A stretch of DNA of 64,000 bases, taken from Pseudodesulfovibrio senegalensis (GTDB lineage: Bacteria; Desulfobacterota; Desulfovibrionia; Desulfovibrionales; Desulfovibrionaceae). Below the pieces are notes generated by a model that saw nothing but the letters and a program-made list of their open reading frames with translations, was not told the origin of the DNA and did no database searches. The position numbers and the translations under genes were made by a program. The stretch is taken from positions 186,001 to 250,000 of the forward strand of contig NZ_WAIE01000001.1 of NCBI RefSeq assembly GCF_008830225.1, given 5' to 3'. Below, in pieces: positions 35,404-45,532 of this stretch (position 1 is the first letter of the stretch; each line of letters starts with the position of its first letter).

Positions 35404-38226
35404 CTATCCCTGAGGCCGTGAAATGCCCACCGTAACCGTTTTGGCCTGATGCCGGATGGTGTCGATGGGGCGGGTCATCTCTTCGATGGCCTTGTTCAGG
35501 ATGTTCAGGATGTCGTCGAGCCGGGCGTCGGGTGCGCCTATGCTGGCGGGCTGGGTGCAGAGCCAGAGCATGTAGTTGGCCAGCGAGGCCGCCACGCTGG
35601 CAGGCAGGGCCGAATCCGTTGCCCCGGCTGCGCAGCGTTCAATGGCTGCGTTCAGCGCCGTGAGCAGTTGGTTGCGGTCCCAGATCTGCGGTGTTTCTAT
35701 CATTTTTGCCAGCAGGATGCGGGCCTTGCGGAACGGTTCGGCCTGTTCGTCAATGGCCTTGGCCGCGGCAATGCCCCACCAGTGTCCGGCCACGGTTTCT
35801 GTAACGAAGTCGAGGCCGCCGCCAACGCGGGGCACCTTGATGGTGGCCTGGGCAATGCCGTCGAACCGTGTTTCATCCTCGGCGCAGAACACGATGGGCT
35901 GGCCGTTGTGGGCCTTGAAAATGGTGGTTTCCTTGACTGTGTCCATGACCACCATTTCGGGCAGGTCCGCGGCCATGACCAGTGTCAACGGCTCGGTGGA
36001 GAGGTCTATGTGTTTTTTGTCTTCGGTCACGTCGCAGGGGATGGATTTGTAGCACAGCTCCGAGAGCTTGATGCGCACTTCCTGCGCGGCGATGCAGTTG
36101 GAACCGTTGCCCACCAGCGCCCAGTAGCGGTTGTTGGGGGCGTGTGCCCGGGCCACCGCACCGATGGCCTCCTTGTTCGCCAGCACCGATTCGATGGCGT
36201 CGGGCAGGGATTCAAGCGCTTTGAGGTCTTCCAGCAATTCCCTGTCATCCATGGTGCCGAGTTCGGCGGCCATCCACAGGGAGAGCAGTTTGCCCGCGGC
36301 TATCTGGGAATAGAACGCCTTGGTGGAGGCCACGGCCATTTCCACGTCGCGTCCGTTGGAAGTGTAGCAGTGGGAGTCCGATTTCTTGACCAGCGGCGAG
36401 TTGCGGCGGTTGACCACGGCGTTGACCCATGCCCCCCGGTCGCGGCAAAGGTCCACCACGCGGTTGGTGTCCGTGGTGGTGCCGGACTGGGAAACCGGGA
36501 TGAGCAGCACGTCGTCCATGCGTTCGTCGCCCATGAACCCGATCAGCTCCGAGCCGGTGTAGCTTTCGATGCTGATGCCGGTTTTGCCCAAGGCGCGTTT
36601 GAGCAGGTGGCCCATGCCCTGGGCGGCAATGGCGGCTGTTCCCTGTCCCACGGTGACGATGCGGCGGACCGGGTTCTCCTTGTCCAGCAGGCGCTGGCGC
36701 AGGGCCGGGCCGTTGCCGAAGCCTTCGGCCAGGAACTGCACCTTGCCGTCGGACTTGAGGTATTTGCCGTACAGGGTGTTGCGAACGGACTCGGACGCGT
36801 CGTGCATTTCCTTTTCAATGTAGTGGGCGTATTCACCCCGGAAAATGTCGCGCGAGAATATTTCAATGGATTCTTCTGCCAGGTCCACGGTTTCGCCCGT
36901 ATCCAGATAGCGGGCCGCAGGCATGGCCTCGCTGTCCGAACTGGAAAGCACCACGCTGACCCCGCCGTGGTGATGCACGGCGATGGGGTAAGAGCTGCGG
37001 CAGCGGGCGGCCAGCCCGTAGGCTTCGGAGGCCACGACCCAGCCATCCAGCGTGTTGCCCACGTAGAAGCTCTGGCCGCTGCCTTTCTGGGCCAGGAACT
37101 GGCTGTCGAAATCCGAAAGATTTTGCATGATTACGGCCAGCGAGCCTTCGCAGCGCTGGAGCACGTTGCGGAAACGCACCTCGGAATCGCCGTTTTCCGG
37201 CGCATCCAGATGGAAAAGCACGGGCAGGATCTTGGCGTCCGTGGAGATGGCCGATGCAATGGCCGCGCCCTTGGGGATGACGCATTGCTGCACCAGCGTG
37301 CGGTAGTTGTCCACGTCGCCGTTGAGCACGAACATGGTCTTGTCCAGCCCGGTGCTCACGTCGCCTTCCACCAGCCCGTCCACCGGGTGGCAGTTGGGCA
37401 CGCTGATGATGCCGTTGGAGGCCCAGCGCGTATGGGCGATGATGTTCAGCACGTCCATTCCCGCAGCCATGGACCAGAGCAGCTCGTCCTCGCGGATCGA
37501 GGCACGCAGGGCCGCGCCGTTGTCGCCCAGCTGGCCCACGAGCTGGGCCACCTTGTACAGGAAGCGGCAGGCGGTCCTGCCGTCATCAAGCTTGCGAACG
37601 AGAATGTGACGGTCGGACGCGTTCTGGATGGCGGTGCGTTCGTCCAGCTCCGCGGCAAGCACCGGGGTGAGCGTGGCCACCGGGTCGGCGTTTTCGGGCA
37701 GGATGAAGGTCACGGCGATTCCTGCGGAATCGCGGCCGCGCACCTCGAGCTTGTCGATGCTTTCCAGCACCTGTTCCAGCCCCCAGGCCAGAAAATGGCG
37801 GTGCAGGGCCTCGGTGTTTTTTGCCAGAGGCGCGGGCATGATGCCTGTCACGCGAACCACGTTGTCCAGAACTTCGCGGTCGATCTGCCACAGGTAGTCC
37901 TCAAGCCGTTCGAGAAGCCCCTCCAGTTCGTCGGTGCGCACGTCCTGTTCGAGGCGTACAGCCACATTGGTGCGCAGGGTGCGTATGGCGTCGCGCATGG
38001 TTTCCAGCGCGGCCAGGGTCTCGGGTTCGGCAAGCAGGGCGTGGTGCAACCCGAAGCTCATGAGCTGTTTGAAGGAAGATGCGAGCTCGTCCAGCAGGGG
38101 GGCGGCAGCGGTGGGCGCGTTTTGTGCCGCAGCATCGGCAAAGCGCGTGGCAAGTGCGGCGACCCACGTGGTTTCCGTTTTTTTGCGCCAATGATCATTG
38201 CTCAGGAAACTGGCGATTCCACACAT
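35404..38226 (-). CDS. GlmS-like amidotransferase with SIS domains (Tn7 target gene)
   Basis: A 940-aa protein, much longer than canonical GlmS (about 610). It starts MCGIASFL, giving Cys as the N-terminal nucleophile of a class II glutaminase. About 150 extra helical residues follow before LEVRGRDSAGIAV. Glutaminase motifs HTRWASNG and NGDVDNY are present. The C-terminal half has two SIS sugar-isomerase domains (VSQSGTTTDTNRVVDLCRDRG, ALVGNGSNCIAAQEVRIKLSE). The end, IRHQAKTVTV, recalls GlmS (NLAKSVTVE) but has seven more residues, GISRPQG. It probably makes glucosamine-6-phosphate or a related amino sugar. It is the target recognised by TnsD. Confidence 0.85.
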   Translation of the reverse strand: MCGIASFLSNDHWRKKTETTWVAALATRFADAAAQNAPTAAAPLLDELASSFKQLMSFGLHHALLAEPETLAALETMRDAIRTLRTNVAVRLEQDVRTDELEGLLERLEDYLWQIDREVLDNVVRVTGIMPAPLAKNTEALHRHFLAWGLEQVLESIDKLEVRGRDSAGIAVTFILPENADPVATLTPVLAAELDERTAIQNASDRHILVRKLDDGRTACRFLYKVAQLVGQLGDNGAALRASIREDELLWSMAAGMDVLNIIAHTRWASNGIISVPNCHPVDGLVEGDVSTGLDKTMFVLNGDVDNYRTLVQQCVIPKGAAIASAISTDAKILPVLFHLDAPENGDSEVRFRNVLQRCEGSLAVIMQNLSDFDSQFLAQKGSGQSFYVGNTLDGWVVASEAYGLAARCRSSYPIAVHHHGGVSVVLSSSDSEAMPAARYLDTGETVDLAEESIEIFSRDIFRGEYAHYIEKEMHDASESVRNTLYGKYLKSDGKVQFLAEGFGNGPALRQRLLDKENPVRRIVTVGQGTAAIAAQGMGHLLKRALGKTGISIESYTGSELIGFMGDERMDDVLLIPVSQSGTTTDTNRVVDLCRDRGAWVNAVVNRRNSPLVKKSDSHCYTSNGRDVEMAVASTKAFYSQIAAGKLLSLWMAAELGTMDDRELLEDLKALESLPDAIESVLANKEAIGAVARAHAPNNRYWALVGNGSNCIAAQEVRIKLSELCYKSIPCDVTEDKKHIDLSTEPLTLVMAADLPEMVVMDTVKETTIFKAHNGQPIVFCAEDETRFDGIAQATIKVPRVGGGLDFVTETVAGHWWGIAAAKAIDEQAEPFRKARILLAKMIETPQIWDRNQLLTALNAAIERCAAGATDSALPASVAASLANYMLWLCTQPASIGAPDARLDDILNILNKAIEEMTRPIDTIRHQAKTVTVGISRPQG

Positions 38227-38532
38227 GATTATTTGCTCTCCTGTATGAGGATGATTGTCGTTCGGCAGGGCATGATGGGAAAACGGGCCAAAGCCGCGTT
38301 CGTTACATTCATGTGTATGAATGACTAATGCAGGCCGGGCTCAAAGGCAAGTGAATTGTGCGTATTCCCTCCAGCCGGAGGGGGAATGTTTCTCATTGAT
38401 AATCCTTGTATGGCAGGGTGTTAAGCAACGCAAGACTTGCAGTGGATTTTTACCCGTAATCACGATAAACCGCAGGTCGAGATACGGAGGGGCCGGGTAT
38501 TCCATTTTGCCCGGTCAGGGAGAGTTCGGTCA
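38227..38532. other. Divergent promoter region between glmS-like gene and kinase
   Basis: 306 bases between divergently transcribed genes. Contains an imperfect inverted repeat ATTCATGTGTATGAAT (38309-38324). No confident promoter boxes. A longer kinase frame starting at 38437 lacks a ribosome-binding site and is not used. Confidence 0.45.
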
Positions 38533-41529
38533 ATGAACGATTTTATTCGCCGCCGGTGGGGCGGTCTGGGGGTCGTGGGCAAGTTGTCCGTGGCCAGCGG
38601 AGCCATGTTGGCTCTGGTTTTTTTCGTGGGTCTGGTTGCCGTGGTGGCCCTCGATTACCTGTGGGCCCGCACCGACGATGTCATACAGCACACCGTGCAG
38701 GTGCAGCGTCTTGCCCTGCAGGTGCGGGGCGGCCTGCTCCGCGCCCACCGTTCCGAAAAGGATTTCTTTCATTCCTGGCCCACTGTCGGCCTTACTGAAG
38801 CCCGCAACCGTCACGCAACGCCCTGTCGCGTTGCCTTGGATTCGGTCATGCATGACAGCCGGCTGCTGCAGGATGCCTTGCACCGTGTCGAGCGTTCCGG
38901 GCTGGAAGTGTCGGCTGCTGACCGGAGCGTGGAGGTCATCACCATGGCCGTGGCCGATTATTCCGACGCGTTTGAACGCGGCGTGCGCATCGCCACCCAG
39001 CTGGGGCATGAAGAGACAGGCCTTCGTGCGCGTATGGAGGCATTGGCCAACCGGGCCGAAGAGCGGCTTGCCGCATTGGAAAAGGATGAGATGCTGGTCC
39101 TGTTCCGCAACTTTCGGCATGTGGTTCTGCGTTTTGCCCTTATCCGCAAGCTCGAGGACATGAAAACGGCCCGGTCGCTGCTGGCGGGCATCCACGCCGC
39201 AGTGAACAGGGACGCGATCATGGATCCGCAGGACCGGAAGGAACTGGCCGCCATGTTTGCCCGGCTGCAGTCCGGCCTGTCCCAGGCGCACGAAGCCGAG
39301 GAAGAGCTTATTCGGTGCATGGCCGTGTTCGACAGGCAGATGGAACGCGTGGAGCCCGTGGTCGACCGCTTGGTGAAAGCCACCACCGGTCAGGTCCGGG
39401 GAGCGCGCAACCATATTGACGAGGCCATGGGGATTGCCGTGGGTGCCGTGGGTTTTGCCCTGCTGTTGTGCCTTGTGCTCGCCGTTTTCATTTACCGCAT
39501 GCTGTACCGGTCTCTCGGCAAGAATGTGCTGTTGCTTTCCCGGGCCGCAAACGAGTTGAGCCTCGGCAACATGGGCACCCGCGTGGATATTGATTCCCCG
39601 GATGAGTTCGGCAGGCTTGGCGACACGCTCAACGGCATGGCCGAGCGCATGGACAGGATGGTCAACAGCCTGGAAAAGGAGGCCGCCGTTGCCAGCGACA
39701 GACTGTTGGAGGCCATTGAAAGCATTCCCGACGGTTTTGCCCTGTATGACCAACAGGACCGGCTGGTGCTGTGCAACAGCAATTACATGGACATTGAAAG
39801 GGGCACGCTGGACATGTTCGGCCCGGGCGACCGTTTTCGGGATATCCTGCGCTGCAACGTGGCGCGCGGCATGTATCGCGATGCCGTGGGCGACGAGGAG
39901 GCATGGCTGGAACACCGCATGCGCCTGCACGCCAACCCCGGCGAGCCGTTCGAGCAACGGTTGACCGACGGCCGTTGCCTCCAGATCCGCGAATACCGGA
40001 CCCGTCTGGGCGAGATCGTCTGCATTGTTTCGGATATCAGTCAACGCAAGCAGGCCGAGGAAGAACTCTTTTCCTTCAATGCCGACCTTGAGCAAGCCGT
40101 TCGCGAGCGTACCAAGGTGCTGGTCAGCAAGACGCGCGAATTGCAGCGTGCCAACCGCCGCCTCAGGGAACTGGACGAAATGAAGTCCAATTTTCTTTCA
40201 ACGGTTTCCCACGAGTTGCGAACCCCGCTCACGTCGCTGCTCGGTTTTTCCCGCCTTATCGGGCGGGATTTTTGCCGCGAGTTCGTTCCGAGGGCCGATG
40301 ATGCAAAGAGCCGCAGCAAGGCGGAGCGCATACGATCCAACCTTGAGATCATCAACAGCGAGGGCGCCCGGCTCACGCGGCTGATCAACGATGTGCTCGA
40401 CCTGAGCCGCATTGAAACCGGCAAGGTCTCATGGCGTGATCAGGACGTACCCCTGCCGGAGCTCATTCGGCATGCCGCGGATGCCGTGAGCGGCCAGTTT
40501 GCGGAAAAGCCGCATGTGGAACTCGTGCTGGGAGCATTGGACGGACTGCCGATCGTTCATGTGGACCCGGACCGCATGCAGCAGGTCTTCATCAACCTGC
40601 TCAACAATGCGGCCAAGTTTACGGAATACGGTAGTGTGACCATCCAGGGGGACGTGGATGCGCGCGGTTTCGCGCACGTGCAGGTCCGGGATACGGGAAT
40701 TGGTATCTCTGCCGACCACATCGACATGATTTTCGACAAGTTCCAGCAGGCCAACGAGGGAGACACGCTCAGGACCCCGCAGGGCGGTTCCGGCCTGGGG
40801 CTGGCCATCAGCCGCCAGATCGTCGAGCGTTACCGCGGCCACATCTGGGCGGAATCCGAACCCGGAAACGGGACCGTCATGCATGTGGCCCTGCCCGCAA
40901 CACGTATGGCGGGCGTTTGCGATTCCGAAACCGATGGCCCGTTGCATACCGTGCTGGTGGTGGATGATGACCCGGCCATGCTGCAATTGCTCGGGGCCAT
41001 CCTGCGGGACGCGGGCTATGCCGTGGAAACCGCGGCCAGCGGTGAGGACGGCCTGAAAAAGGCCCGGCAGCTGCGCCCCGACCTCATCAGCATGGACCTG
41101 CTCATGCCCGGCATGGGCGGTTTGGAGGCCGTGAGCCGGATACGCGGCGATTCCCTGCTGGCCTCGATTCCGGTGCTGGTGGCCACGGTGGACACTTCTG
41201 CCGATGACGCAGTCTGCGCCATGGGGGCGGACGCCCTTGTGCGCAAGCCCCTGAACCGGGATGAATATCTCGGCGCAGTGCGGTTCCTGCTCGGTCAGGG
41301 CGAACTCAAGGGACCTGTCCTGGCGTTGGGACGCGAGGAGGAACACCGTTTCGACTGCGGCAACGTGCGTTATTGCGCCGGGGAGGATTTGCCCCCCGGC
41401 ACGCTGCGGGGGTTTGACGGGACTGTCATCGTGCCGGAATCCGTCGAGATGCCTTCCGAGTTGCTGGAAGACAGCCGGGAAAGCCGGGTGCGTCTTGTCG
41501 TCATGCCCGGTGCGTCCCTTTCCGGATAG
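38533..41529 (+). CDS. Hybrid sensor histidine kinase
   Basis: A 998-aa membrane kinase. TM1 (17-42), a helical periplasmic sensor (to about 300), TM2 (300-322), HAMP, PAS (about 390-510), coiled coil, HisKA with STVSHELRTPLTS (His near 559), HATPase with NLLNNAAKF and GGSGLGLAIS, and a receiver (806-920) with VVDDDP and SMDLLMPGMGG. A further tail of about 75 residues follows the receiver and resembles the tail of the second kinase at 42866. ATG 38533 has GGGAG upstream. It probably senses a ligand with the neighbouring binding protein. Confidence 0.9.
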   Translation: MNDFIRRRWGGLGVVGKLSVASGAMLALVFFVGLVAVVALDYLWARTDDVIQHTVQVQRLALQVRGGLLRAHRSEKDFFHSWPTVGLTEARNRHATPCRVALDSVMHDSRLLQDALHRVERSGLEVSAADRSVEVITMAVADYSDAFERGVRIATQLGHEETGLRARMEALANRAEERLAALEKDEMLVLFRNFRHVVLRFALIRKLEDMKTARSLLAGIHAAVNRDAIMDPQDRKELAAMFARLQSGLSQAHEAEEELIRCMAVFDRQMERVEPVVDRLVKATTGQVRGARNHIDEAMGIAVGAVGFALLLCLVLAVFIYRMLYRSLGKNVLLLSRAANELSLGNMGTRVDIDSPDEFGRLGDTLNGMAERMDRMVNSLEKEAAVASDRLLEAIESIPDGFALYDQQDRLVLCNSNYMDIERGTLDMFGPGDRFRDILRCNVARGMYRDAVGDEEAWLEHRMRLHANPGEPFEQRLTDGRCLQIREYRTRLGEIVCIVSDISQRKQAEEELFSFNADLEQAVRERTKVLVSKTRELQRANRRLRELDEMKSNFLSTVSHELRTPLTSLLGFSRLIGRDFCREFVPRADDAKSRSKAERIRSNLEIINSEGARLTRLINDVLDLSRIETGKVSWRDQDVPLPELIRHAADAVSGQFAEKPHVELVLGALDGLPIVHVDPDRMQQVFINLLNNAAKFTEYGSVTIQGDVDARGFAHVQVRDTGIGISADHIDMIFDKFQQANEGDTLRTPQGGSGLGLAISRQIVERYRGHIWAESEPGNGTVMHVALPATRMAGVCDSETDGPLHTVLVVDDDPAMLQLLGAILRDAGYAVETAASGEDGLKKARQLRPDLISMDLLMPGMGGLEAVSRIRGDSLLASIPVLVATVDTSADDAVCAMGADALVRKPLNRDEYLGAVRFLLGQGELKGPVLALGREEEHRFDCGNVRYCAGEDLPPGTLRGFDGTVIVPESVEMPSELLEDSRESRVRLVVMPGASLSG

Positions 41530-41612
41530 ACTCGTTTCTTTGTTTTTGTAAAATACTTCCACAATGTACGCATTTGCGGTATCTTTTGTGCATCTTTTCG
41601 TGGAGGTTCCGG

Positions 41613-42878
41613 ATGAAGGACGTGGCTGGATGCGTCGCCGCTCAAATCATGGTCGCCTTGTTGTGGTGCGGGCTGCTTTCGAGTTTTCCCGGTAGCGCGC
41701 ACGCTGCCGGGGGATCTGCTTCGGACATCGTGTTGGGCATGTCCGCTCCGTTTTCCGGGTCGAGCAGGGGACTGGGCATTGAATTGTACCGCGGTGCGCG
41801 CGCCTATTTCGACTATGTGAATTCCCGGGGCGGGGTTCAGGGCAGGAAGGTTCGCATACTGGCTCTGGACGACGGCTACAACCCCCGCCCTGCACTCCAG
41901 AACACCATCCGCTTCATGGATGACAAGTCCGTGCTTTGCCTGTTCGGGTACGTGGGCACGCCCACGGTCACCCGCGTGCTGCCGCTGCTCAAGGCGGCAG
42001 AGCGGGACGGCAAGTTGCTTTTTTTTCCGTTCACAGGGGCCCAGCCCCAGCGCGAGGCCCCGTATGACCGGTTCGTCTTCAACCTTCGCGCCTCCTATCG
42101 TCAGGAACTGAGCGCTCTGGTGAACAAATTCAGCCTGATCGGACTCAGGCGCATAGCGATCTTCTATCAGAACGACGCCTATGGCCGCAGCGGATGGGAC
42201 GGGCTGCGGCGGGGGCTTGCCGCCCACAGGCTCGGCATTGTGAGCGAGGCTACCTACCGCCGCGGTGCAGTGGCTTCCGAGTCCATGCGCGAACAGGTGC
42301 AGATAGTCATGGAAGGGCACCCGGACGCCATTGTGGTGGTGGGGTCCTATATGGCCAGTGCCGCGTTCATTCGCGATGCCCGTTCCATGGGTGTTCACGT
42401 GCCCATTGCCAATATTTCCTTTTCCGCCAGCGAAAACCTGCTGCGGACCCTCAAGCGTCTGGGCAAAGGGTGTGGCCGCGACCTGACCGGCGATCTCATC
42501 AATACGCAGGTGGTCCCGTACTACAGGGATGAGCATTTCGAGTCCGTGCGTTTGTATCGGAGCCTCATGGCCGGGGGTGTCCCTTTGCCCGAGGTTGCCG
42601 AAGAGGGATATGTATCTCCGGGGTTGAGCGATGTCAGCCTTGAAGGATTTCTGGATGCCGTGGTCATGACTGAAATCCTGCGGCGTTTTCTGGACGATCC
42701 GCAGCGATCGCTGATCCATGCCGTGGAAGGGTTGCATGACTATGACGCCGGCATTGATGCCACGGTTACCTTCGGGCAAACACGTCATCAGGGCCTGAGC
42801 CGGGTTTATTTCACCACGGTTCGACAAGGCAGGTTCGTATCCCTGGAAGGCGAAGGGTGGCGACAATGGCAAAAATGA
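41613..42878 (+). CDS. Periplasmic ligand-binding protein (LivJ/Peripla_BP_6-like)
   Basis: A 421-aa type-1 periplasmic binding protein. A signal peptide ends near AHAAGG (about residues 1-31), followed by DIVLGMSAPFSGSSRGLG and ALDDGYNPRPALQNT, typical of branched-chain amino acid and amide binding proteins. No transporter genes are adjacent. It lies between two hybrid kinases, and its 3' end overlaps the second by 13 bases. A role as sensor co-receptor is therefore more likely than transport. ATG 41613 has GGAGG at 7 bases. Confidence 0.88.
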   Translation: MKDVAGCVAAQIMVALLWCGLLSSFPGSAHAAGGSASDIVLGMSAPFSGSSRGLGIELYRGARAYFDYVNSRGGVQGRKVRILALDDGYNPRPALQNTIRFMDDKSVLCLFGYVGTPTVTRVLPLLKAAERDGKLLFFPFTGAQPQREAPYDRFVFNLRASYRQELSALVNKFSLIGLRRIAIFYQNDAYGRSGWDGLRRGLAAHRLGIVSEATYRRGAVASESMREQVQIVMEGHPDAIVVVGSYMASAAFIRDARSMGVHVPIANISFSASENLLRTLKRLGKGCGRDLTGDLINTQVVPYYRDEHFESVRLYRSLMAGGVPLPEVAEEGYVSPGLSDVSLEGFLDAVVMTEILRRFLDDPQRSLIHAVEGLHDYDAGIDATVTFGQTRHQGLSRVYFTTVRQGRFVSLEGEGWRQWQK

Positions 42879-45415
42879 CGAGCATGTCGCCCCTGTTCAA
42901 GAAGACGTTCCTGCTGAGCCTGTACCTTTTCGGGATTGTGGCTCTGCTGGCCTCCGGTCTCGCCGCCTATATCCTGCACGACCACATGACCGGGGAATTC
43001 AGGAGCAAGGGGAGGGCTATCGCCATCAGCATTGCCGAGGCCAGCCAGGAGGTGCTTCTCAACCGTGATCCTGCTGTCCTGCAGGGCACCATTGATCATT
43101 ATCTCGACATCGGGGGCGTGGCCTACATCTATGTGCGCAACTCCGAAGGAAGCATTGTGGCGCATACGTTCGTGCCGCGCATTCCCCGAACGCTGCCGGT
43201 GCTGGAGGTACCGTCGCCGATCGCCACGGAACGTTCGGCACGGGTTCCCGGGTACGGCGACATCATGGAAGAGACGGCCCCCATTCTGGAAGGCGTCGGC
43301 GGTACCGTGTTCGTGGGCATGGACAAGGGACTCATCGAGTCCTTTTTCTGGAAGGCCGTCCTGCGAATGCAGGGCCTCATGGCAGTGATTTTCGTCTGTT
43401 GCGTCTGTGTACTCTATTATCTGGTCCGCAGTTTTTCCACGCCGCTCAACACACTGACCGAATACGCGCAACAACTGGCGCGCCACGATTTTTCCGCCAA
43501 CATCGAGATCGACTCCCGCGACGAGATCGGCCTGCTGGCCAGAACCATGCAATCCATGGCCCACGAGCTTTCCGCGCTTTTCAATGAAATGGATGCGGAA
43601 GTGAAAAAGGCCACCGGGGAGTTGCGCAAGAACCTGAGCCACCAGAGGGCCATCATCAACAATCTGGCCGATGGCCTTGTGGTCATTGACCCGGACGGCA
43701 TGGTGACCATGGTCAACCCTTCCCTGTGTGACTATTTCGGCCTTGTTCCGGCTGATTGCCTGAACCATCGCTTCGACACCGTCTTCAGTGGCCAGTTTGC
43801 CAAGCTCATGGAAGACCTGCACACGGGGCAGGGGGTCGTGACCAGTGCCGAAGGCCCCCTTTCCCACGGCCGCATCGGCAAGGCCGTTGGCTCGCCCGTG
43901 CGCATGGCCGAATCCGGCACGTTCCTTGGAGGGGTGGTTCTTGTTCGCGACATCACGCCCGAAAAGGAACTGGACCGGCTCAAGACCGAGTTCATCTCCA
44001 CGGTATCCCACGAATTGCGCACACCCATGACCTCCATCCTCGGGTTCAGCAAGATCATTCGCAAGAAACTCGAAGATGATATTTTCCCTGCCCTCGGCCC
44101 AAGCCGGAATTCCTTGTCGAGGGTGGTCCGGCGCGTGGAATCCAACATGGACATCATCGTTTCCGAAGCCGAGCGGCTCACGGAAATGATCAATGACGTG
44201 CTCGATATCGCCAAGATGGAATCGGGCGGTGTGCAGTGGGGCAAGGAACGGCTGTCCATGGGCGAGGTCGTCCGGCAGGCTGTGCGTACCATACGGGGCA
44301 TGAGCAGCGAGAAGAATCTGCGTTTTTCCCTTGAGGTGGAAGAGGGGGTTCCCCTTGTGCGGGGAGACAGGAACCGGCTGATTCAGGTCCTGGTCAATCT
44401 GCTTTCCAATGCGGTCAAATTCACGGAATCCGGGACAATCCGTTGTCATGTGGGTTTCCGCAACAACATGGTGCTGACCAGCGTGGAAGACCCCGGAATC
44501 GGTATCGATCCCCGGGAATTGCCGCAGGTTTTCGAAAAATTCAGGCAGGTGGGGGACACCCTGACCGACAAGCCGTCCGGCACCGGGCTGGGTTTGCCCA
44601 TCTGTCGCCAGATCGTCATGCATCATGGCGGGGATATCTGGGTGGAAAGCGAGCTGGGCAAGGGCAGCATATTCCGGTTCACCCTGCCCGTGGAAGACAT
44701 GGAAACACGGATGGTGGAACCGTTCGAAGAACATGATGTGTTGGGCCATGTGCCCTGCGAGGACGAGGCCGACATCCGGGCGCGTTCCGGCAAGGCCATG
44801 CTTGTGGAGCCGCGTGGGGACGAGGCCGCTCCGCTGATTCTGGTGGTGGATGATGATTCGGCTCTTTCCGACTATCTTTCCCAGCTTTTCCGCGACGAGG
44901 GCTACCGGGTCCTGACGGCCCCGGACGGGCGCGCTGCCGTGGACACCGCGAAACAGCATTTGCCCAACCTCATTACCATGGACCTGATGATGCCCGGCAT
45001 GGATGGAGAGACCGCCATCAGGTGCCTGCGTTCGAATCCCTATACCAGCCACATTCCCATTCTGGTCGTCTCGGCGCTTTCGGATTCCGGGGTCAAGGGC
45101 AGCGATGCCATGATGCTCAAGCCGGTGGATCAGGAAAAACTGCTGGAAATGGTCGACGCATTGCTCAGGGATCGGGACATGGTGCGTTCCTGCATCGTTG
45201 TGGGCGATTCGTTCTCGTCGGCAGGACAGAAACTGACCGTGGTGAACCCCGAACGGATACGGTTTTGCCCTCCCGAGGACGTCGTGCAGACCGTGGCGGC
45301 GGGTTTTACCGGATTCGTGTTCATCAGCAACGATCTGGTGGCGCGGGTCGATTTGACGGCTTTGAGCAGTCAGCAGGGCGTTCAGGTTGTCATACTGCCC
45401 GAGGTGCGGATATGA
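42866..45415 (+). CDS. Hybrid sensor histidine kinase, paralogue
   Basis: An 849-aa kinase. TM1 (14-36), a periplasmic sensor domain (37-165), TM2 (165-187), HAMP, PAS (250-365), HisKA STVSHELRTPMTS (His near 380), HATPase with NLLSNAVKF and GTGLGLPIC, receiver (657-770) with VVDDDS and MDLMMPGMDG, and an 80-residue C-terminal tail. The tail (IRFCPPEDVVQTVAAGFTGFVF) aligns with that of the kinase at 38533 (VRYCAGEDLPPGTLRGFDGTVI). Note SVEDPGIGID where most kinases have DTGxGI. Translationally coupled to the binding protein. Confidence 0.9.
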   Translation: MAKMTSMSPLFKKTFLLSLYLFGIVALLASGLAAYILHDHMTGEFRSKGRAIAISIAEASQEVLLNRDPAVLQGTIDHYLDIGGVAYIYVRNSEGSIVAHTFVPRIPRTLPVLEVPSPIATERSARVPGYGDIMEETAPILEGVGGTVFVGMDKGLIESFFWKAVLRMQGLMAVIFVCCVCVLYYLVRSFSTPLNTLTEYAQQLARHDFSANIEIDSRDEIGLLARTMQSMAHELSALFNEMDAEVKKATGELRKNLSHQRAIINNLADGLVVIDPDGMVTMVNPSLCDYFGLVPADCLNHRFDTVFSGQFAKLMEDLHTGQGVVTSAEGPLSHGRIGKAVGSPVRMAESGTFLGGVVLVRDITPEKELDRLKTEFISTVSHELRTPMTSILGFSKIIRKKLEDDIFPALGPSRNSLSRVVRRVESNMDIIVSEAERLTEMINDVLDIAKMESGGVQWGKERLSMGEVVRQAVRTIRGMSSEKNLRFSLEVEEGVPLVRGDRNRLIQVLVNLLSNAVKFTESGTIRCHVGFRNNMVLTSVEDPGIGIDPRELPQVFEKFRQVGDTLTDKPSGTGLGLPICRQIVMHHGGDIWVESELGKGSIFRFTLPVEDMETRMVEPFEEHDVLGHVPCEDEADIRARSGKAMLVEPRGDEAAPLILVVDDDSALSDYLSQLFRDEGYRVLTAPDGRAAVDTAKQHLPNLITMDLMMPGMDGETAIRCLRSNPYTSHIPILVVSALSDSGVKGSDAMMLKPVDQEKLLEMVDALLRDRDMVRSCIVVGDSFSSAGQKLTVVNPERIRFCPPEDVVQTVAAGFTGFVFISNDLVARVDLTALSSQQGVQVVILPEVRI

Positions 45416-45532
45416 GGCCTTGCCTGCCGTTATGCGGACCTTGCCCGAATGGTGGAGTTGTTTTATTGTGTTTCGGTTGGGAGCAAATTACATCGCGCCA
45501 GCGATCACGACGCAGAAGGGGGTATGATTATC

